Positions 1 through 11,900 of a DNA stretch of 64,000 nucleotides are shown here, piece by piece. The position numbers and the translations under genes are program-made. Origin of the DNA: Erythrobasidium yunnanense (taxonomy: Eukaryota; Basidiomycota; Cystobasidiomycetes; Erythrobasidiales; Erythrobasidiaceae). Positions within the stretch are counted from its first letter, which is position 1; every line of letters begins with the position of its first letter. The stretch is from the NCBI GenBank assembly GCA_001600175.1, contig BCJC01000007.1, forward strand, positions 186,001 to 250,000. Direction: 5' to 3'. The notes under the pieces are model-generated. The model saw nothing but the letters and a program-made list of their open reading frames with translations, did no database searches and was not told the DNA's origin.

Positions 1-782
1 GACGCATTCGCTTGGAAGAGCTTAAGAGGTGAGCTCACGCTCATCTACACCATCTCTTCATCAATTGATGCCCTCTTCTCTGGTAGATACCGACAGCCTC
101 GACTTCACCTATATTCAAGGCATGAACGTCCTAGCTGGACCCTTCTTGTATACGATGCCATCCGAGCTGGAAGCTTTCTTCTGCTTCTCGACATTCATCC
201 GTACCAACTGTCTTTTATACGTAGTTCCCACACTCGAAGGCGTACACAAGGGTGTCCTCCTCCTGGACAAATGCCTTGAGCTACTCGATAAACCTCTCTT
301 TGCACATCTACAAGCTAAAGGTCTCTCGGCACAAGTCTATGCGTTTCCATCGATTTTGACATTCTCGGCATGTACGGCTCCGCTTGAGGAAGCGCTGCAG
401 ATTTGGGATTTCTTGCTGGCGTATGGCGTGCATCTCAACATACTCTGTATCATCGCGCAGCTATACCTCATACGAGAAGATCTACTAGCTAGCGACAGGT
501 GCGTATACTGATGTTCTAGCCCTTCCTTCTTGCTGACACATTCGAAAATGAAGTCCAAGCAAAATGCTTCGCACACTTCCTGCATTGGACGCGAAAGCTA
601 TAAAAGCTCTCTGCTGTCAGTACATCAAGGAGATACCACGAGCGATCTATGACAAGCTGGCGCGCCATGTACGTCCAAATTGCTCAATCAAAATTGCAGA
701 ACTCGCAAGTAGATAGCTTAATCTCTCTTCTTCTCTGCCTAAAATGCAGCCCTGGGATCCTACACTACAGATACAAGAATGA
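1..782 (+). CDS. BUB2: Bub2/Cdc16-like TBC-domain GAP (3' part)
   Basis: This is the 3' part of a TBC-domain GTPase-activating protein of the Bub2/Cdc16 type. With its Byr4/Bfa1 partner, that family acts on the Tem1/Spg1 GTPase at spindle poles to hold back mitotic exit or septation. Visible pieces are YIQGMNVLAGPFLY, PSELEAFFCF, VVPTLEGVHKG, FPSILTFSACTAPLEEALQI and WDFLLAYGVHLN, which follow the second half of the family TBC domain. Introns are read at 29-86, 499-553 and 669-749. The last exons give SKMLRTLPALDAKAIKAL and a short tail ending PWDPTLQIQE with TGA at 780-782. The 5' end, including the catalytic arginine region, lies outside the window. Family assignment is strong; the split between Bub2 and other small TBC GAPs rests on remembered sequence. 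Confidence 0.85.
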
Positions 783-1071
783 ACGGGCTCGACATCGGCT
801 AGCCGGGATATGTACATAGGCCGATCGACGAGCCCACAGGATATTTCACATGGCGGAAATTTCATCTCCCGACCTTACTCCCTTATGCGTCTTTGCCTTT
901 GTCCGTCGACAGCTCTTCCATGCCCTTAGCAAGCTCGCCATCGTCCTTGGACGATGCCAGGCTGGCGTAGACGGCGCCTTCGCACTCGAGCCATGGTCCC
1001 ATAGCCTTCATGGAGCCGAATGGCAGCTGTAGGATCGATATAACGTAAGCCCTTTCCTTATGTATGCCCAT

Positions 1072-2498
1072 TTATTTCGCGCTCACCATCTGTGTCATAG
1101 CGAAATTGACGACTCCCTTCACGGGGTCAGCCATCCAATAGAGGTTAACTAATCCGCACCAAAATATACTGCCTTCACTCCTTCCGGTGGGCCATGGTGT
1201 CGTAGTGAGCAAAGCCGAGATACTCCAGCCTTTCTCAAGGCCAGGCGCCAAGGGTCCCGAAGTCGCTAGTTCTGGCAGGTAGGATGTAATAGGCTCATAG
1301 AGATCCTTGTTCTTCTCTGCAGGAGTGTTGAGGAGTTGGTCCTCGAACATTGAAGATACGGTCTCGGCCTTCAGGATCTGGGCGCCATTGGCTCCCTTTC
1401 CTTTATTGACGAGCACGACTAGGACTTTGAGATAGCTGGAATACGAGGAATGTAAGGGACACAAAGAATGAGAGTAATATGACGAAGAGTAGAGCTCAGC
1501 TGGCGGTTGGCGTGCAAGTGGGGCTCAAGAGCCAGGAAGTCGGCTCACTCATCAAGCGTACTGGTGCATCCTGCTCCTCCAGAATGGAAGTCTGATCCTT
1601 TGGTAGTAAAGTCGAAGTGGTCTGCTCACTCGTCCCTATCAGCCGTCCCTCCTCGCAACACATGAAACGTACAGCCGCCCACCTCTAGGCGTAATCTTTC
1701 CATCCTCTGCAATCTGGTGCAATGACGCCAATCTTTCTGGGTACTCGCATTTCCCATATGCGATTTCCTTACATCCAAGGGGATCAAAGATATTCTTCTT
1801 CGTATAATCTCCCAACGTCTGTCCCGTGATCTTCTCGAGTATCTTTCCAGCTACATCGATGTTGATGCCATAGGCCCATTTCGTGCCTGGCTCATTCACT
1901 AATGGCATCTTGGAGAAGAAGGAATCCCAGTTTCCAGGACTGAACTCGTCGCCTGACCCGGAGGACTTGCTGTATGCAATCACTTCTTCATTGAAGAACG
2001 TATAGCTGAAGCCGGCTGTGTGGGAGAGCTGGGGAACCCAGGGGATCTTCTCAGCCTGGACCGAACCTAATGGCAGGAATGGAAAGTATACGCACCAGCA
2101 TCCGCATGGTGATCTTGGTCTTGGGAGTACTGCCATCTACCATCTTGTGATCGTTGATCTCGGGATAGATGGTCTCCACCGGCTCATCGAGCTTGATCTT
2201 TCCCTGCTCCACGAGTTGCCTGGCACATACTACTCATCAGCTTCCTCTTCCTGATCTCAAGGTCTCAGACTGCGCACATAACAGCCATGGCCGCGATGAT
2301 TTTTGTGCAGCTATAGATTGCAAATATATTGTCCGTGGTCATCTTCTCATCCTTCTTGTCGAGTCCCCGTACGCCAGCAGCTGCTTTGGCTAAGTACTTG
2401 CCCTGAGCATCCATTGCTCCGAACACTATGCCCGGTACACCATCGGGTGAAGACACAGCGGCATCGAGGATCTTCTGGCAGGCTTCTTGGGCGGACAT
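1072..2498 (-). CDS. Beta-lactamase-like serine hydrolase (class C / EstB type)
   Basis: A fungal serine hydrolase of the beta-lactamase/transpeptidase-like fold, the family of EstB-like esterases and lovastatin-type transesterases; the substrate cannot be told from sequence. The first exon carries the SxxK nucleophile motif as YSCTKI. The third holds the second motif region KWAYGINIDVAGKI (family YGxN), and the last exon ends with GLVNLYWMADPVKGVVNF, a typical C-terminal signature. Five exons are inferred: MSAQEACQ start at 2498; join AVM-QLVEQGK; join RML-LSHTAGFSYTFF; then an exon reading DHFDFTTKGSDFHSGG; then YLKVLVVLVNKGK to the stop at 1072. No signal peptide is evident, so it is probably intracellular. 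The neighbouring LPMO gene diverges from it. Confidence 0.85.
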
Positions 2499-3295
2499 GC
2501 TTTATAGAATTGGAAGGGATAGTGGATGATGGAGAAGGAAGCAAGAGAAGAAGAAGTAGAAGAAAGTCAAGAAGAACCAAGCGGAGCCGCGCACCTGACC
2601 AAATCCTCAGCGAGGGAAACCCAAAGAGCCGGCATCTCCTATTGCCGAGCAACTCATTTCCGAAGGACGTCCAAACCCAGTAGATAAGAGAGCTACTGAA
2701 CATACACTCAAGCAGAGCATGAAGACTGCGGAACCACTAAGTAGATGTCGCATAAGAGCTGTCATTGCACGACAGGCGTCTTCGGCAGCACGTGATTCTG
2801 CGAGACCGAGCTGAAACGCAGACAGGCAAGTCTATAATGATTGCTCTAGTAGCAGGTACAAATGAACGCAAAAGGCTGTTGCAAGAGTAAGAGTATCGCA
2901 GCAAGTTGTCGCCTGATGATGCGGTGTGCTCTCGAAGTCCAAGCGTCCATGCAATGCAGCGCAATCACGTCAAAGCGCGTCGTCGCCAACAACAACAGAT
3001 TAAACATATGCAATTTGCTTTGTTTCTCATGCTTGTAAAGCGGACGGAAGTGCCTTCGTTGTCAGACGCCTCTCCTCTTGTTTGCTCTTGTCCGTGTCCG
3101 TGCCCGTGCCTCTTCAAGCTTTTGTCTTGAACTTTCAACTTCGCAGGCGCAAGCGATCGCCCTTCTCTCTTCTTCTTCTTCAAGAGCAGCTTGCGAGCGA
3201 GCGCACTTACCTACACTACACACTCTCTACCTCTACCATCAAGCCGTCAATCTTCCTTCAAGCAGGCCTTGAATAACTCCTTCAAATCGCCCATT
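2499..3295. other. Divergent intergenic region
   Basis: About 800 nt between the divergent starts of the serine hydrolase and the LPMO gene. No supported gene is seen. The right third (about 3060-3190) is strongly CT-rich on the + strand, as is common just upstream of fungal start codons, so it probably holds the LPMO promoter and 5' UTR. Open frames here run antisense to one another and resemble no protein. Confidence 0.5.
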
Positions 3296-5234
3296 ATGCC
3301 CTCCCAATTTCTGCAATACGCCCTACTGGCTACGGCGTGTCGCATACTGGCAGTGTCTGCGCATATGGAGATGCAGTCTCCTCCTCCACTACGCTCTCGG
3401 TACGCCATATCATCCTAACATGCATGCCGCACAAGCCTTGGCTGACGCACGTGACCTTCTCGTTGCTCGTTCCTCTCTCTCTCTCGTACCTGTCTCACAT
3501 CTGAAACTTGACATAACAGCTTCAATACGCAATTCTACGACTTCAGCTCGTTCGGTGAGTCTTCTCCCGTTCTCTTATATCTTAATCCTCGCTAACAAGA
3601 GGATTCGCAGACTATTCGATGAACTCCCCTCTGGCGCTCGATGGCAGCAACTTCCCTGCAAAAGGATATGCATCAGACGTACCCTGGAAATCATCAGCTG
3701 TAGAGACCCTCACTGCCGGTCAGGAGTATACCATCAAGCTGGCCGGAGACACGACGCACAGAGGTGGATCGTGCCAAGTCAGCTTCAGCTAGTAAGGAGC
3801 CACCTCACTCGTCTCAACTAGCGTACTGACCAGAGGGTGTCATTTTCAGCGATGGAGGAAAGAGCTTCGGAGTCGTCCACTCTGTAATCGGAGGCTGCCC
3901 TCTCTCCAAGCAGATTACTTTCAAGGTGACTTACACAAGCAAAGAAACTTCACGATCAATGGAATAAACTGACGATGTGCTGTCGCAGGTCCCTCAGAAC
4001 ATCCCCGCTGGCGAGAATGTTCTCCTCTCATGGAGCTGGTTCAACCTGTGCGGCCTCTTCGCTCCATCTATGGCATAGCATAGTGCGCTGACTGACGCTT
4101 GTCTCGGTGATTCGTATTCGTAGACAAGGTAATCGCGAGATGTACCAGAACGCAGCTGCTGTGAACGTGAAATCCTCCTCTTCCGGCTCCCTAAGACTTC
4201 CCCGAATCTTCATCGCGAATGTCTATGGTCCCGACAAGTGCAACACCGTCGAGGTGCGTTCTCTTCGTTCCCCTTCCTCCCTCTCTTCCCGAAGCTGATG
4301 TTTGCTTGCCTATGTGTGTATAAGGGCGATGAAGTCGTCTTCCCAAACCCCGGTAATTCCGTAGAATACGGAGGAATCTGGACAGGCAAAACACCTACGA
4401 AAGCAGACCTAAAATTGACAAACTGCGAGGGCGACCTATTGAGCGGACAGGAAAGCTTCGTCACGCTAGGCGCGAATACTGGGGCGTCGGAGGGAGGATC
4501 GCCTTCTGGAGGTAATGGAGAGAAGGAGGAAGTACCGGCTGTGCCGTCTTCTTCATCGAACGTCTCTGAGCAGGTACCTTCGAGTACTTCGGAGAACATC
4601 GTAGTTCCCCCTACCTCGACGAGGACACCTCCTAAGAAGGGTTCTTCATCTACTGCTGCTTCGCCACAGAAAGGACAGCCTTCTGCCTCGCCTTCATCTG
4701 TATCTTCTTCCTCCGGCCGTCTCCCTCTTTCATCATCTTCGAGCTCGTCCGCTGGTGCACCTACATCTGCGCCCTCCTCTGCGCCCATCCAAGCTGGAAG
4801 CTGTGTAGAGGGCAAAGTAGTCTGCTCAGAAGACGGTACTCAGTTCTCAGTCTGCGGAAGCGGCAAGCTTATCTCAATGGGTGCGTCGTTTCTATTTTTC
4901 CCGACTTCTCATGCTGACTGATAAGCTCTACTCTGGAAACTCAGGCAACGTCGCGCCTGGCACTGTATGCACGAACGGCGAGATCATCCTCGCGCTTTCC
5001 ACATCCTCCTCTTCATCCATCGAGAAGGTCTCCTGCTCCTCCAACAGTCTAAAATGCAGTGATGATGGCCAATCATTCTCCGTATGCAATGGATCCGGAG
5101 ACGCTTGGATAGCCATGGGCTCCGTGGCGCCTGGAACGGTGTGTAAAGATGGAGCGATCGGAATCGCTAAGAATGCAAGACATAAGCGGGCAAGTGGACA
5201 TACGAGACGAGCGATGGCTTATCATCGATCATGA
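3296..5234 (+). CDS. Secreted AA11-type lytic polysaccharide monooxygenase with C-terminal Cys-rich modules
   Basis: A probable copper-dependent lytic polysaccharide monooxygenase of family AA11; characterised members oxidise chitin. A 22-residue signal peptide ends ILAVSA, and cleavage leaves the N-terminal histidine of HMEMQSPPPL needed for the copper histidine brace. The second ligand is likely in HRGGSCQVSF, and the axial tyrosine in GNREMYQN. Other family blocks are NSPLALDGSNFPAKGY and VVFPNPGNSVEYGG. About eight exons are inferred. After a long Ser/Pro/Thr-rich linker come two copies of a small module: CVEGKVVCSEDGTQFSVCG, ending MGNVAPGTVC, and a second with CSDDGQSFSVCN, ending MGSVAPGTVC. 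They resemble the X278-type chitin-binding module reported on some AA11 enzymes. Two cysteines usual in AA11 (FPCK and MNCAP) are alanines here. Confidence 0.85.
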
Positions 5235-5622
5235 TCGCGAAGAGGAAAACTTCTCAGTCTCCCTGGACGCAGTCATACCTTCTCTGCATAAAGCCCGATA
5301 ACAGCCTGGCCTGTTCACAACCCTCACGATCAGAAACGGAATTAGTATATGAATAAGTTGCTTGATGTACTCTTATTTGCATCATCCCGCCTCTCTCTCC
5401 CTTTCTCCAATCGTTACAAAGCAGGAAATTTCTGTAGCAACGTTCGAAGCACCTCCCCTACATTATACACACACATAAACGCTTGGAACGTACGTAGTGA
5501 TCATATCCTAAGGCATGAAGTACTGAATGCAGGAAAGTCTTTCACGATGTAGTTGGAATTGCTGTGGAAAGTGCTCTTTATGCTAGCCGTCTGCTCTAAG
5601 GAAACACAAAGATCATCATACC
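5235..5622. other. Intergenic region
   Basis: Roughly 390 nt between two + strand genes. It should hold the LPMO 3' UTR and the promoter of the next gene. I see no further gene, repeat or RNA in it. Confidence 0.4.
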
Positions 5623-6588
5623 ATGCTTCTCAGCTGTCTACATTCGGATCTTGAATTAAATTGCTCTTCAGGTACGACAGTACCTAGCTACGCTTGTTTC
5701 ATGCCCGATTGGATCATTTTTACTGGCGCGCCGAGTAGACAAGCTGTCCTTCAAGCTTTCGACAATGATGAGCCGTATGCATCGCCAGCGTCAGGCAGCT
5801 GGATAGTCAGCCAAGTCGCCAGCGGAAATGACGGTGACGCCTCAACGACTACAAGGGCTCTGCATGGCGCTGCGGGCCAAACTAGCGTACAAGATGCACA
5901 GATGATATTACAAGAGAAGTTTCGTACTGTGCTCGAAGAGTCTCAAGATCTCCTTCAGCAAGCTCTAAACGACGAGACGAACGCGTCCATCTCGAATGAA
6001 GAAACGCAGCACGAGGACTCCTATGAATTCGACTCATGTCTACCTCCACCTACACAGCTCCCAGCTCGAGGAGATAGGACAGCCGCCAACATGACAGTCG
6101 AAGAATCCATGGTGAACCTACCGAGCTGGAGTTTCTCCCTCTCCTCTATCACTTCCCTCACATCCATCTCTTCATGTCGTCTATCGCGCATAAATCTCCT
6201 CGTGTACATACACGACTTAGAGCCACCCTGCACTATTCCCCTAAAGAAACGCAGTCTAAAAACAGGCAGAATGGAAGCTGAGAAAGCATCTATGACCGTC
6301 GTTGATGAGAGCGGTATCACATATCAAATCATGATGTGGGACGACTATGCTGAGAAATGGGCGGGCGAATATCTCCAAGTCGGGGATGTAGTTTATCTTG
6401 AAAAGATTGCGTTAAGTGAATATATGGGAAACAAACAGGGTACAGCAACGGAGGGAAGCAAGGTCCAGATATGCTATCGCACACAAGTGATCGATGAAAA
6501 GCAGGATAGGGTGTACAGGCCGGACATAGATATACCGTGGGACCCGATCTGCAGACGCGTCAAAAGTTTGGTGCAGTGCGCTGCTTAG
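5623..6588 (+). CDS. OB-fold protein resembling shieldin subunit 2 (SHLD2)
   Basis: A single-exon 321-residue protein. Near the N terminus is PDWIIFTGAPSRQAVLQAF, followed by about 130 low-complexity acidic and Ser/Thr-rich residues. Residues about 195-290 look like one OB fold: INLLVYIHDLEPPCTIPL, then EKASMTVVDESGITYQIMMW and LQVGDVVYLEKIAL. The order of blocks (short IF-GAP motif, disordered stretch, OB fold with a T-V-x-D-x-S strand, a terminal W and an LGDI/VGDV turn) is like vertebrate SHLD2, which binds single-stranded DNA and protects broken ends from resection with REV7. It is much shorter than SHLD2 and has one OB fold rather than three. ATG 5701 (MPDWIIF) is an alternative start that puts the GAP motif at the very N terminus. 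Orthology is inference; a generic RPA-like OB protein is the alternative. Confidence 0.55.
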   Translation: MLLSCLHSDLELNCSSGTTVPSYACFMPDWIIFTGAPSRQAVLQAFDNDEPYASPASGSWIVSQVASGNDGDASTTTRALHGAAGQTSVQDAQMILQEKFRTVLEESQDLLQQALNDETNASISNEETQHEDSYEFDSCLPPPTQLPARGDRTAANMTVEESMVNLPSWSFSLSSITSLTSISSCRLSRINLLVYIHDLEPPCTIPLKKRSLKTGRMEAEKASMTVVDESGITYQIMMWDDYAEKWAGEYLQVGDVVYLEKIALSEYMGNKQGTATEGSKVQICYRTQVIDEKQDRVYRPDIDIPWDPICRRVKSLVQCAA

Positions 6589-7098
6589 CATATCTATGGT
6601 GAGTGGCTTTTATTTAGGAATTCCGGCTAAGCTCAAAGGCTAAGTGGTGCCTCAGAGTAAATCACACAATGCACGTTGCCTTTTCGCTGGCAATCACACC
6701 GGGGAAGATGCCATCCGCCGCCATCAACTTATGCGTCCAACGCAAGACCAATGCAGTCGAGCACCAGGCCTTACAAGACAGCTGATCTCTAAATTTCCCT
6801 GCCCTGACCAGGGATAGCCCCCAATGGGACGCAATACGGTCTTCAAACAGACGTCACTCGCTACATTCGAAGACAATGAAGAAGTCACAAACAGTCAGAA
6901 GGAAGCGAGTTCACGACGGAACGACGGAACTTTGCGAAGCATATATAGGGACAGAGGTCAGAAAGGCAGCGAGCTTGAGCTAGTGTAGGAGCACTTGTAA
7001 TAGCTCCCTGATCGCAGACACTAGACACTTCACTCTATCAGATGTGCTTACAAGCAAAATAAGCTGTACACTTTGTTCCTGTTTCGCCAACTCGATTG
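6589..7098. promoter_or_regulatory. Intergenic region with TATA-like box upstream of the GatA gene
   Basis: About 510 nt between two + strand genes. A TATATA element at about 6942-6947 lies some 150 nt upstream of the amidotransferase start and could be its core promoter. This rests on the short motif and its distance only. No other gene or repeat is visible. Confidence 0.3.
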
Positions 7099-8689
7099 AT
7101 GCGCACTTCTCGCCTTCGCGGATGTCTTTGCACATGTCGATGCTACTCCACTGGTCCCGCATCGCGCTCTGCGCCCTTGGACCCTCATAATGCTTTCACG
7201 ACACGCTTTTCCTTGCAACCAGAGAGCAACACCTCAAGTTCTAGGGATCCCTCGCTCAGCGATCTTCGCATCAGTATCAAAGACAACTTTGCGACTCGTG
7301 AAGGCTATACAAGCTGTGCTTCGAAGGCATTAGAATCCTATTCTTCGCCATATGATGCAACGGTCGTCCAGCTTTTGCGTCAGAAAGGCGCACGTATAGT
7401 CGGCAAGACTAATATGGACGAGTTTGGAATGGGCTCTTATGGTATACACTCGCACTTTGGCGAAGTCCGTAATCCGATAGACCAAAAGAGAGTAGCGGGA
7501 GGTTCATCAAGCGGTGCAGCTGCAAGCGTCGCAGCAGGTGTCGGTGATGTGTAAGTGGATCATCAGTACCGTATAAGTATATTAACTAAACGCTTTTGCG
7601 CCAGGACAGCTCAATAGGCAGCGACACAGGCGGCTCTGTCAGATTACCGGCCAGCTTTACAGGCATTATTGGCTTCAAGCCGTCGTACGGCTTGCTATCG
7701 CGTTATGGCCTTGTATCTTATGCAAGCAGCTTGGATACAGTGGGAATCTTAGCGAAGAAAGTACAGCACGTAAAGCGTGTCTTCGGTAGGTTTTGCCCTC
7801 TGCTTACATGAATCGTCCTCTGATAGGCTTCACATAGATACACTGAACGTTCACGACTCGAAAGATCCGACAGCTATACCGGCTTCATATAGGCGAAAGC
7901 AGTCGGGGCGCAAGTCTGGGAAACTACGAATAGGCGTACCTATGGAATGCTTCCCCTCCGAACTTTCAAAACAAGCTATAGCCCCTACAAGGCGAGCGAT
8001 ACAGCTACTACGCTCAACAGGAGCGGATGTAGTCAGCGTCAGCATACCTAGCATCACGAGAGCGCTGAGCGCATACTACACGATAGCAAGTTCGGAAGCG
8101 AGCAGTAACCTGGCAAAGTACGATGGGATACGATATGGCTTTCGAAGTGATGGGACGCATACAGACACGCGGACGGCAGCGTTCGGCGAAGAAGTGCAGA
8201 AGCGTATCATTCTTGGCACATATGCTCTGACAGCTGAGTAGGCGGCATCAAATCGGATGTCGGCTTGCTCGACTCACCTTATCTTTGCACAGAGCATTCG
8301 ACAACTACTTCCTGGCTGCACAACGCTTGCGGAACGAGCTTAAACGGGATGTCGACACGATCATGCGGATACCGAACCCTCTTCGTCCTGCAGAAGCTAA
8401 CGAATCAGGCGTGGATCTTCTCGTCTTCCCATCTGCCATCTCTCACGCTCCAACGAGAGGAGACATCAAGGCAATCCAGGGTGAAGCCAGCAGGGATTCC
8501 TACGTTCAAGACATTCTTACTGTACCTGCGAGTCTGGCTGGACTGCCAGCTTTAAGCTATCCAGTGCCCATCGAAGGAATGCTTTCAGTTGGAGTACAGC
8601 TAGTCTCGCAATGGGGCAGCGATGATCTCGTTCTCGAGGTAGCTTCTCAGCTTGAAGATGCCGTCATCGCGCACTCCAAGCAAAGCTAG
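7099..8689 (+). CDS. HER2: Glutamyl-tRNA(Gln) amidotransferase subunit A, mitochondrial
   Basis: The GatA-type amidase subunit of the mitochondrial GatFAB/GatCAB complex, which converts Glu-tRNA(Gln) to Gln-tRNA(Gln). The amidase-signature triad is visible: Lys in [17 protein letters not shown], the cis-Ser in [15 protein letters not shown], and the nucleophilic Ser in [16 protein letters not shown]. The N terminus ([17 protein letters not shown]) is basic and Ser-rich, fitting a mitochondrial presequence. Four exons are inferred, with introns at about 7551-7609, 7786-7839 and 8238-8291. The middle join reads [15 protein letters not shown] and the last joins LTAE to [13 protein letters not shown]. 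The C-terminal part, [13 protein letters not shown] then [13 protein letters not shown], is intact. ATG 7099 is the first ATG in frame. Confidence 0.92.
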
Positions 8690-8925
8690 GCACATTCTTC
8701 GCTGTTTACACTACGTCCTAGTGTTGTTGTAGTACCATATCTCGACCCCAGTTCAGACTGAAATGACAACCTGCCCGATTAGTTTCTGAACGCACGAGAG
8801 CGGATGATCGGGCTTTCAGGAACTCACTCAAACTCCCCCTTTGTCTCTCTTTTCCTCTGTTTCTTTGGCGATTTGCCAGAGTTTCACTGCTTTGCTTCAC
8901 TCCAAAAAGTCGAGGACTACTCATT

Positions 8926-11900
8926 ATGGCCCTCACGAACGGCGCTGCGGCAGCGCACGCAAAGGCGACGAGCGATGAGCAGCCAGTGATGATATATGAG
9001 CTCGAGCTTCAGGACGATGGCTCCCCCTCCAAGCAGCGCAGTGTGAGAACATCTATACGGATTGCTGCGACTCAACTTACGCCGCTTCCCCAGTACATTC
9101 GCCTACCTCCGCCTGTCGTCCCTTACGTCCTGAGAATTTCCCTCAACGCAGGCTCGCTGGCTTCAAAAGCTGGCGTACTCTTCACAAACTTCCCTCTAGA
9201 TGGTAGTGCTTATGAGAGGGAGAAGTTCCATCAGAGAAAGTGAGAGAAAGCTCGCGATTCTGCAGTCGTTGTGACATCTTGGCAAATCTGACATCTTTCG
9301 CGTTCGCAGCCTCCCTACAGACTTCAGCAAGCCTATCAAGATCGATCTTCCCATTACTTCAGCGGGTGTCTTCCACTACTACATCGAATACGAGGCCAGC
9401 GTGTCGCAGCAGGATGATCGACCTCTTATCAACGGATCGGGCAAAGCTCATGCCAAAGCTACGAAACGACTTCGCAGCTCAATGGGTGCCTTCAATGTCG
9501 ATCCCATCATCACAGTCCCTAAACGCTCGCCCATCCTATCCGATTCGGCCGCACCGCTAGGTACCGAACAGGGCGGAGGTGTCATCTCCAGTGAATCAGT
9601 CAACCTTCCTCTCGATGGTCTAGTCATTCAATCAGTCATTGCGAAATGGATGGGAACGATAGACAAGTGGGACAATCATCTCGACAACACGCGCGACCGA
9701 GGCTACAACATGTTCCACTTCACACCGCTACAGCAGAGAGGCGAGAGTGGAAGCCCTTACTCTATCTACGACCAGATGGCCTTCGACGACGAGCTATTTG
9801 CGAATGGCGCAAAGATGACAGTCGCGCAGAAACAGAAGGGTGTGAAAGACCTCTTGGCAAAGATTCGCAAGACTTGGGGAATTCTCAGCATGACAGATGT
9901 CGTATGGAACCACACTGCGAATAACAGTCTTTGGCTGGAAGACCATCCTGAATCAGGTGCGTCCAGTATACCGCGATAACATAAGTAGCTCGCTGACCTA
10001 TGTTGGGAACAGGATACAACATCGTCAACTCCCCGCATCTCGAATCTGCGCTTGAACTCGATAATGCCCTCCTCGAATTCAGCAGAAATTTAGAAAAGCT
10101 CGGTCTGGCTACAGAGCTGAAGGAATGGGACGACCTGCTCAAGATTATGAACCACCTCGAGAACAAAGTCATTCCTTCGCTTAACCTATGGCAGTACTAT
10201 GTCATCGACGTAGAGGGCGAGAAGAGCCGGTTCACCAAAGCTTGGGGCAGCGCGAAGTCGTCCAAGGCCTCTCAGATCTCCGAAGACTTGTCATCACTAT
10301 CTCGAGAAGACCTCATTCAGCTGTTCGCTAGCAAGTGCATGGTCAAAGGATGGAGCAACCTAGGCAGTCGCTATCACGCTAAGATAGCAGATCTCGACCT
10401 TGCTGCTGCGTTTGTCGCCAAGATGCTAGGCTCTTCCGACAAGTCAGCGCAGGAGGCTACACAAGCGCTTGGGCAGATCTTGAACGATCTCAACGTCGCT
10501 CGCTATGCGTTATACAACGATGATGTCAAGGCTATCCTCGAAAATACCAAGGGCAGGATCGACTACACAAGACTAGCTGGTCATGGTCCCAAGATGGGCA
10601 AGATCACCGAAAAGTAGGCTTATGACAGCCAAAGACTCCCGCAGACTGCTAATTGAATCTTTCCCAGGTCGCCTCTCGTAGAAAGTCTATTCACAAGACT
10701 GCCTAAGAATGAGCGGACCAAGAAGCACGACCCCCGAGCTCTGAGCCTTGCAAACAATGGCTGGATTTGGAACGCTAATGCTTTGGTCGACTTCGCTTCC
10801 TCCGGATCACGCGCCTTTACTCGGCGTGAAGTCATTGTCTGGGGCGACTGTGTCAAGCTCCGCTACGGGAACGGACCTGAGGACAATCCTTTCCTGTGGA
10901 AGCAGATGACCGAATACACCGAGCTTCTCGCTGGCATGTTTGACGGTTTCCGTATCGATAACTGCCACTCTACGCCTATCGTAGTGGGAGAGAAGCTATT
11001 GGATGCTGCTCGTCGTGTCAACCCAAATCTTTACGTCTGTGCAGAGCTGTTCACAGGCTCAGAAGACATGGACACCCATTTCGTCAGACAACTTGGTCTG
11101 AACAGCTTGATCAGAGAAGCTATGAATGGAAACGATCCAAAAGATATGAGCAGGCTTATGTACATCTATGGTGTCGGCAAGCCAGTCGGTAAGCTGAATT
11201 GTCACTTCCTTGCAGGAGGCGCAGCTTGCTGACAGAGCATAACAGGCTCTATGGATGCAGACTGCTTGACCGAACAGTCTACAACCCTCGTAAAGGGTGT
11301 CTCCAAGCCATGCAGTATCGTACCTCTACAAGGCAACTCCCCTCACGCATTCATGATGGACTGCACACACGACAACGAATCTCCTGCCGATAAGCGAACG
11401 GCACGGGATGCTCTCCCCACTGGAGCGCTCGTCGCATTCTGCTGGTCTGCCGTGGGATCAAACAAGGGTTTCGATGACCTATACCCCAAGCTGCTCAACC
11501 TCGTCACCGATACGAGGCATTACGAGACCTACTCTGATCCGTCAGCGAGCGGAATCGGCAAGGTCAAGCGGATCCTGAACCACCTACACACCGAGATGGC
11601 CATTGAAGGCTATTCAGAAGGTCATCTGCATCAGGAAGGCGATGTGAGTATTGTAGATTCAGATAGTATTATACCTTGCTGATCGCTCCGCTTCTTCAGT
11701 ACATCGTGTCCCACCGTGTACACCCAAAGACTCACAAGGGATACCTTCTGGTCACCCACACGTCATTCAAGGGTAACGAAGGATCAGACCGAGGTCACGT
11801 CCCACCGATCATTCTGAGAGGCTCGAAGGCGACCTTCATAGTGGGGGCCACTCTAGAAATCACTTCTCACGATGATCCAAGCACGAAAGAAACCTTTAAA

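Noticed and set aside
2303-2703. Overlapping open frames on both strands beside the first exon of the serine hydrolase
   Set aside because: They overlap the hydrolase coding exon and its upstream region, are Arg/Ser- or Leu-rich, and match nothing; they are shadows.
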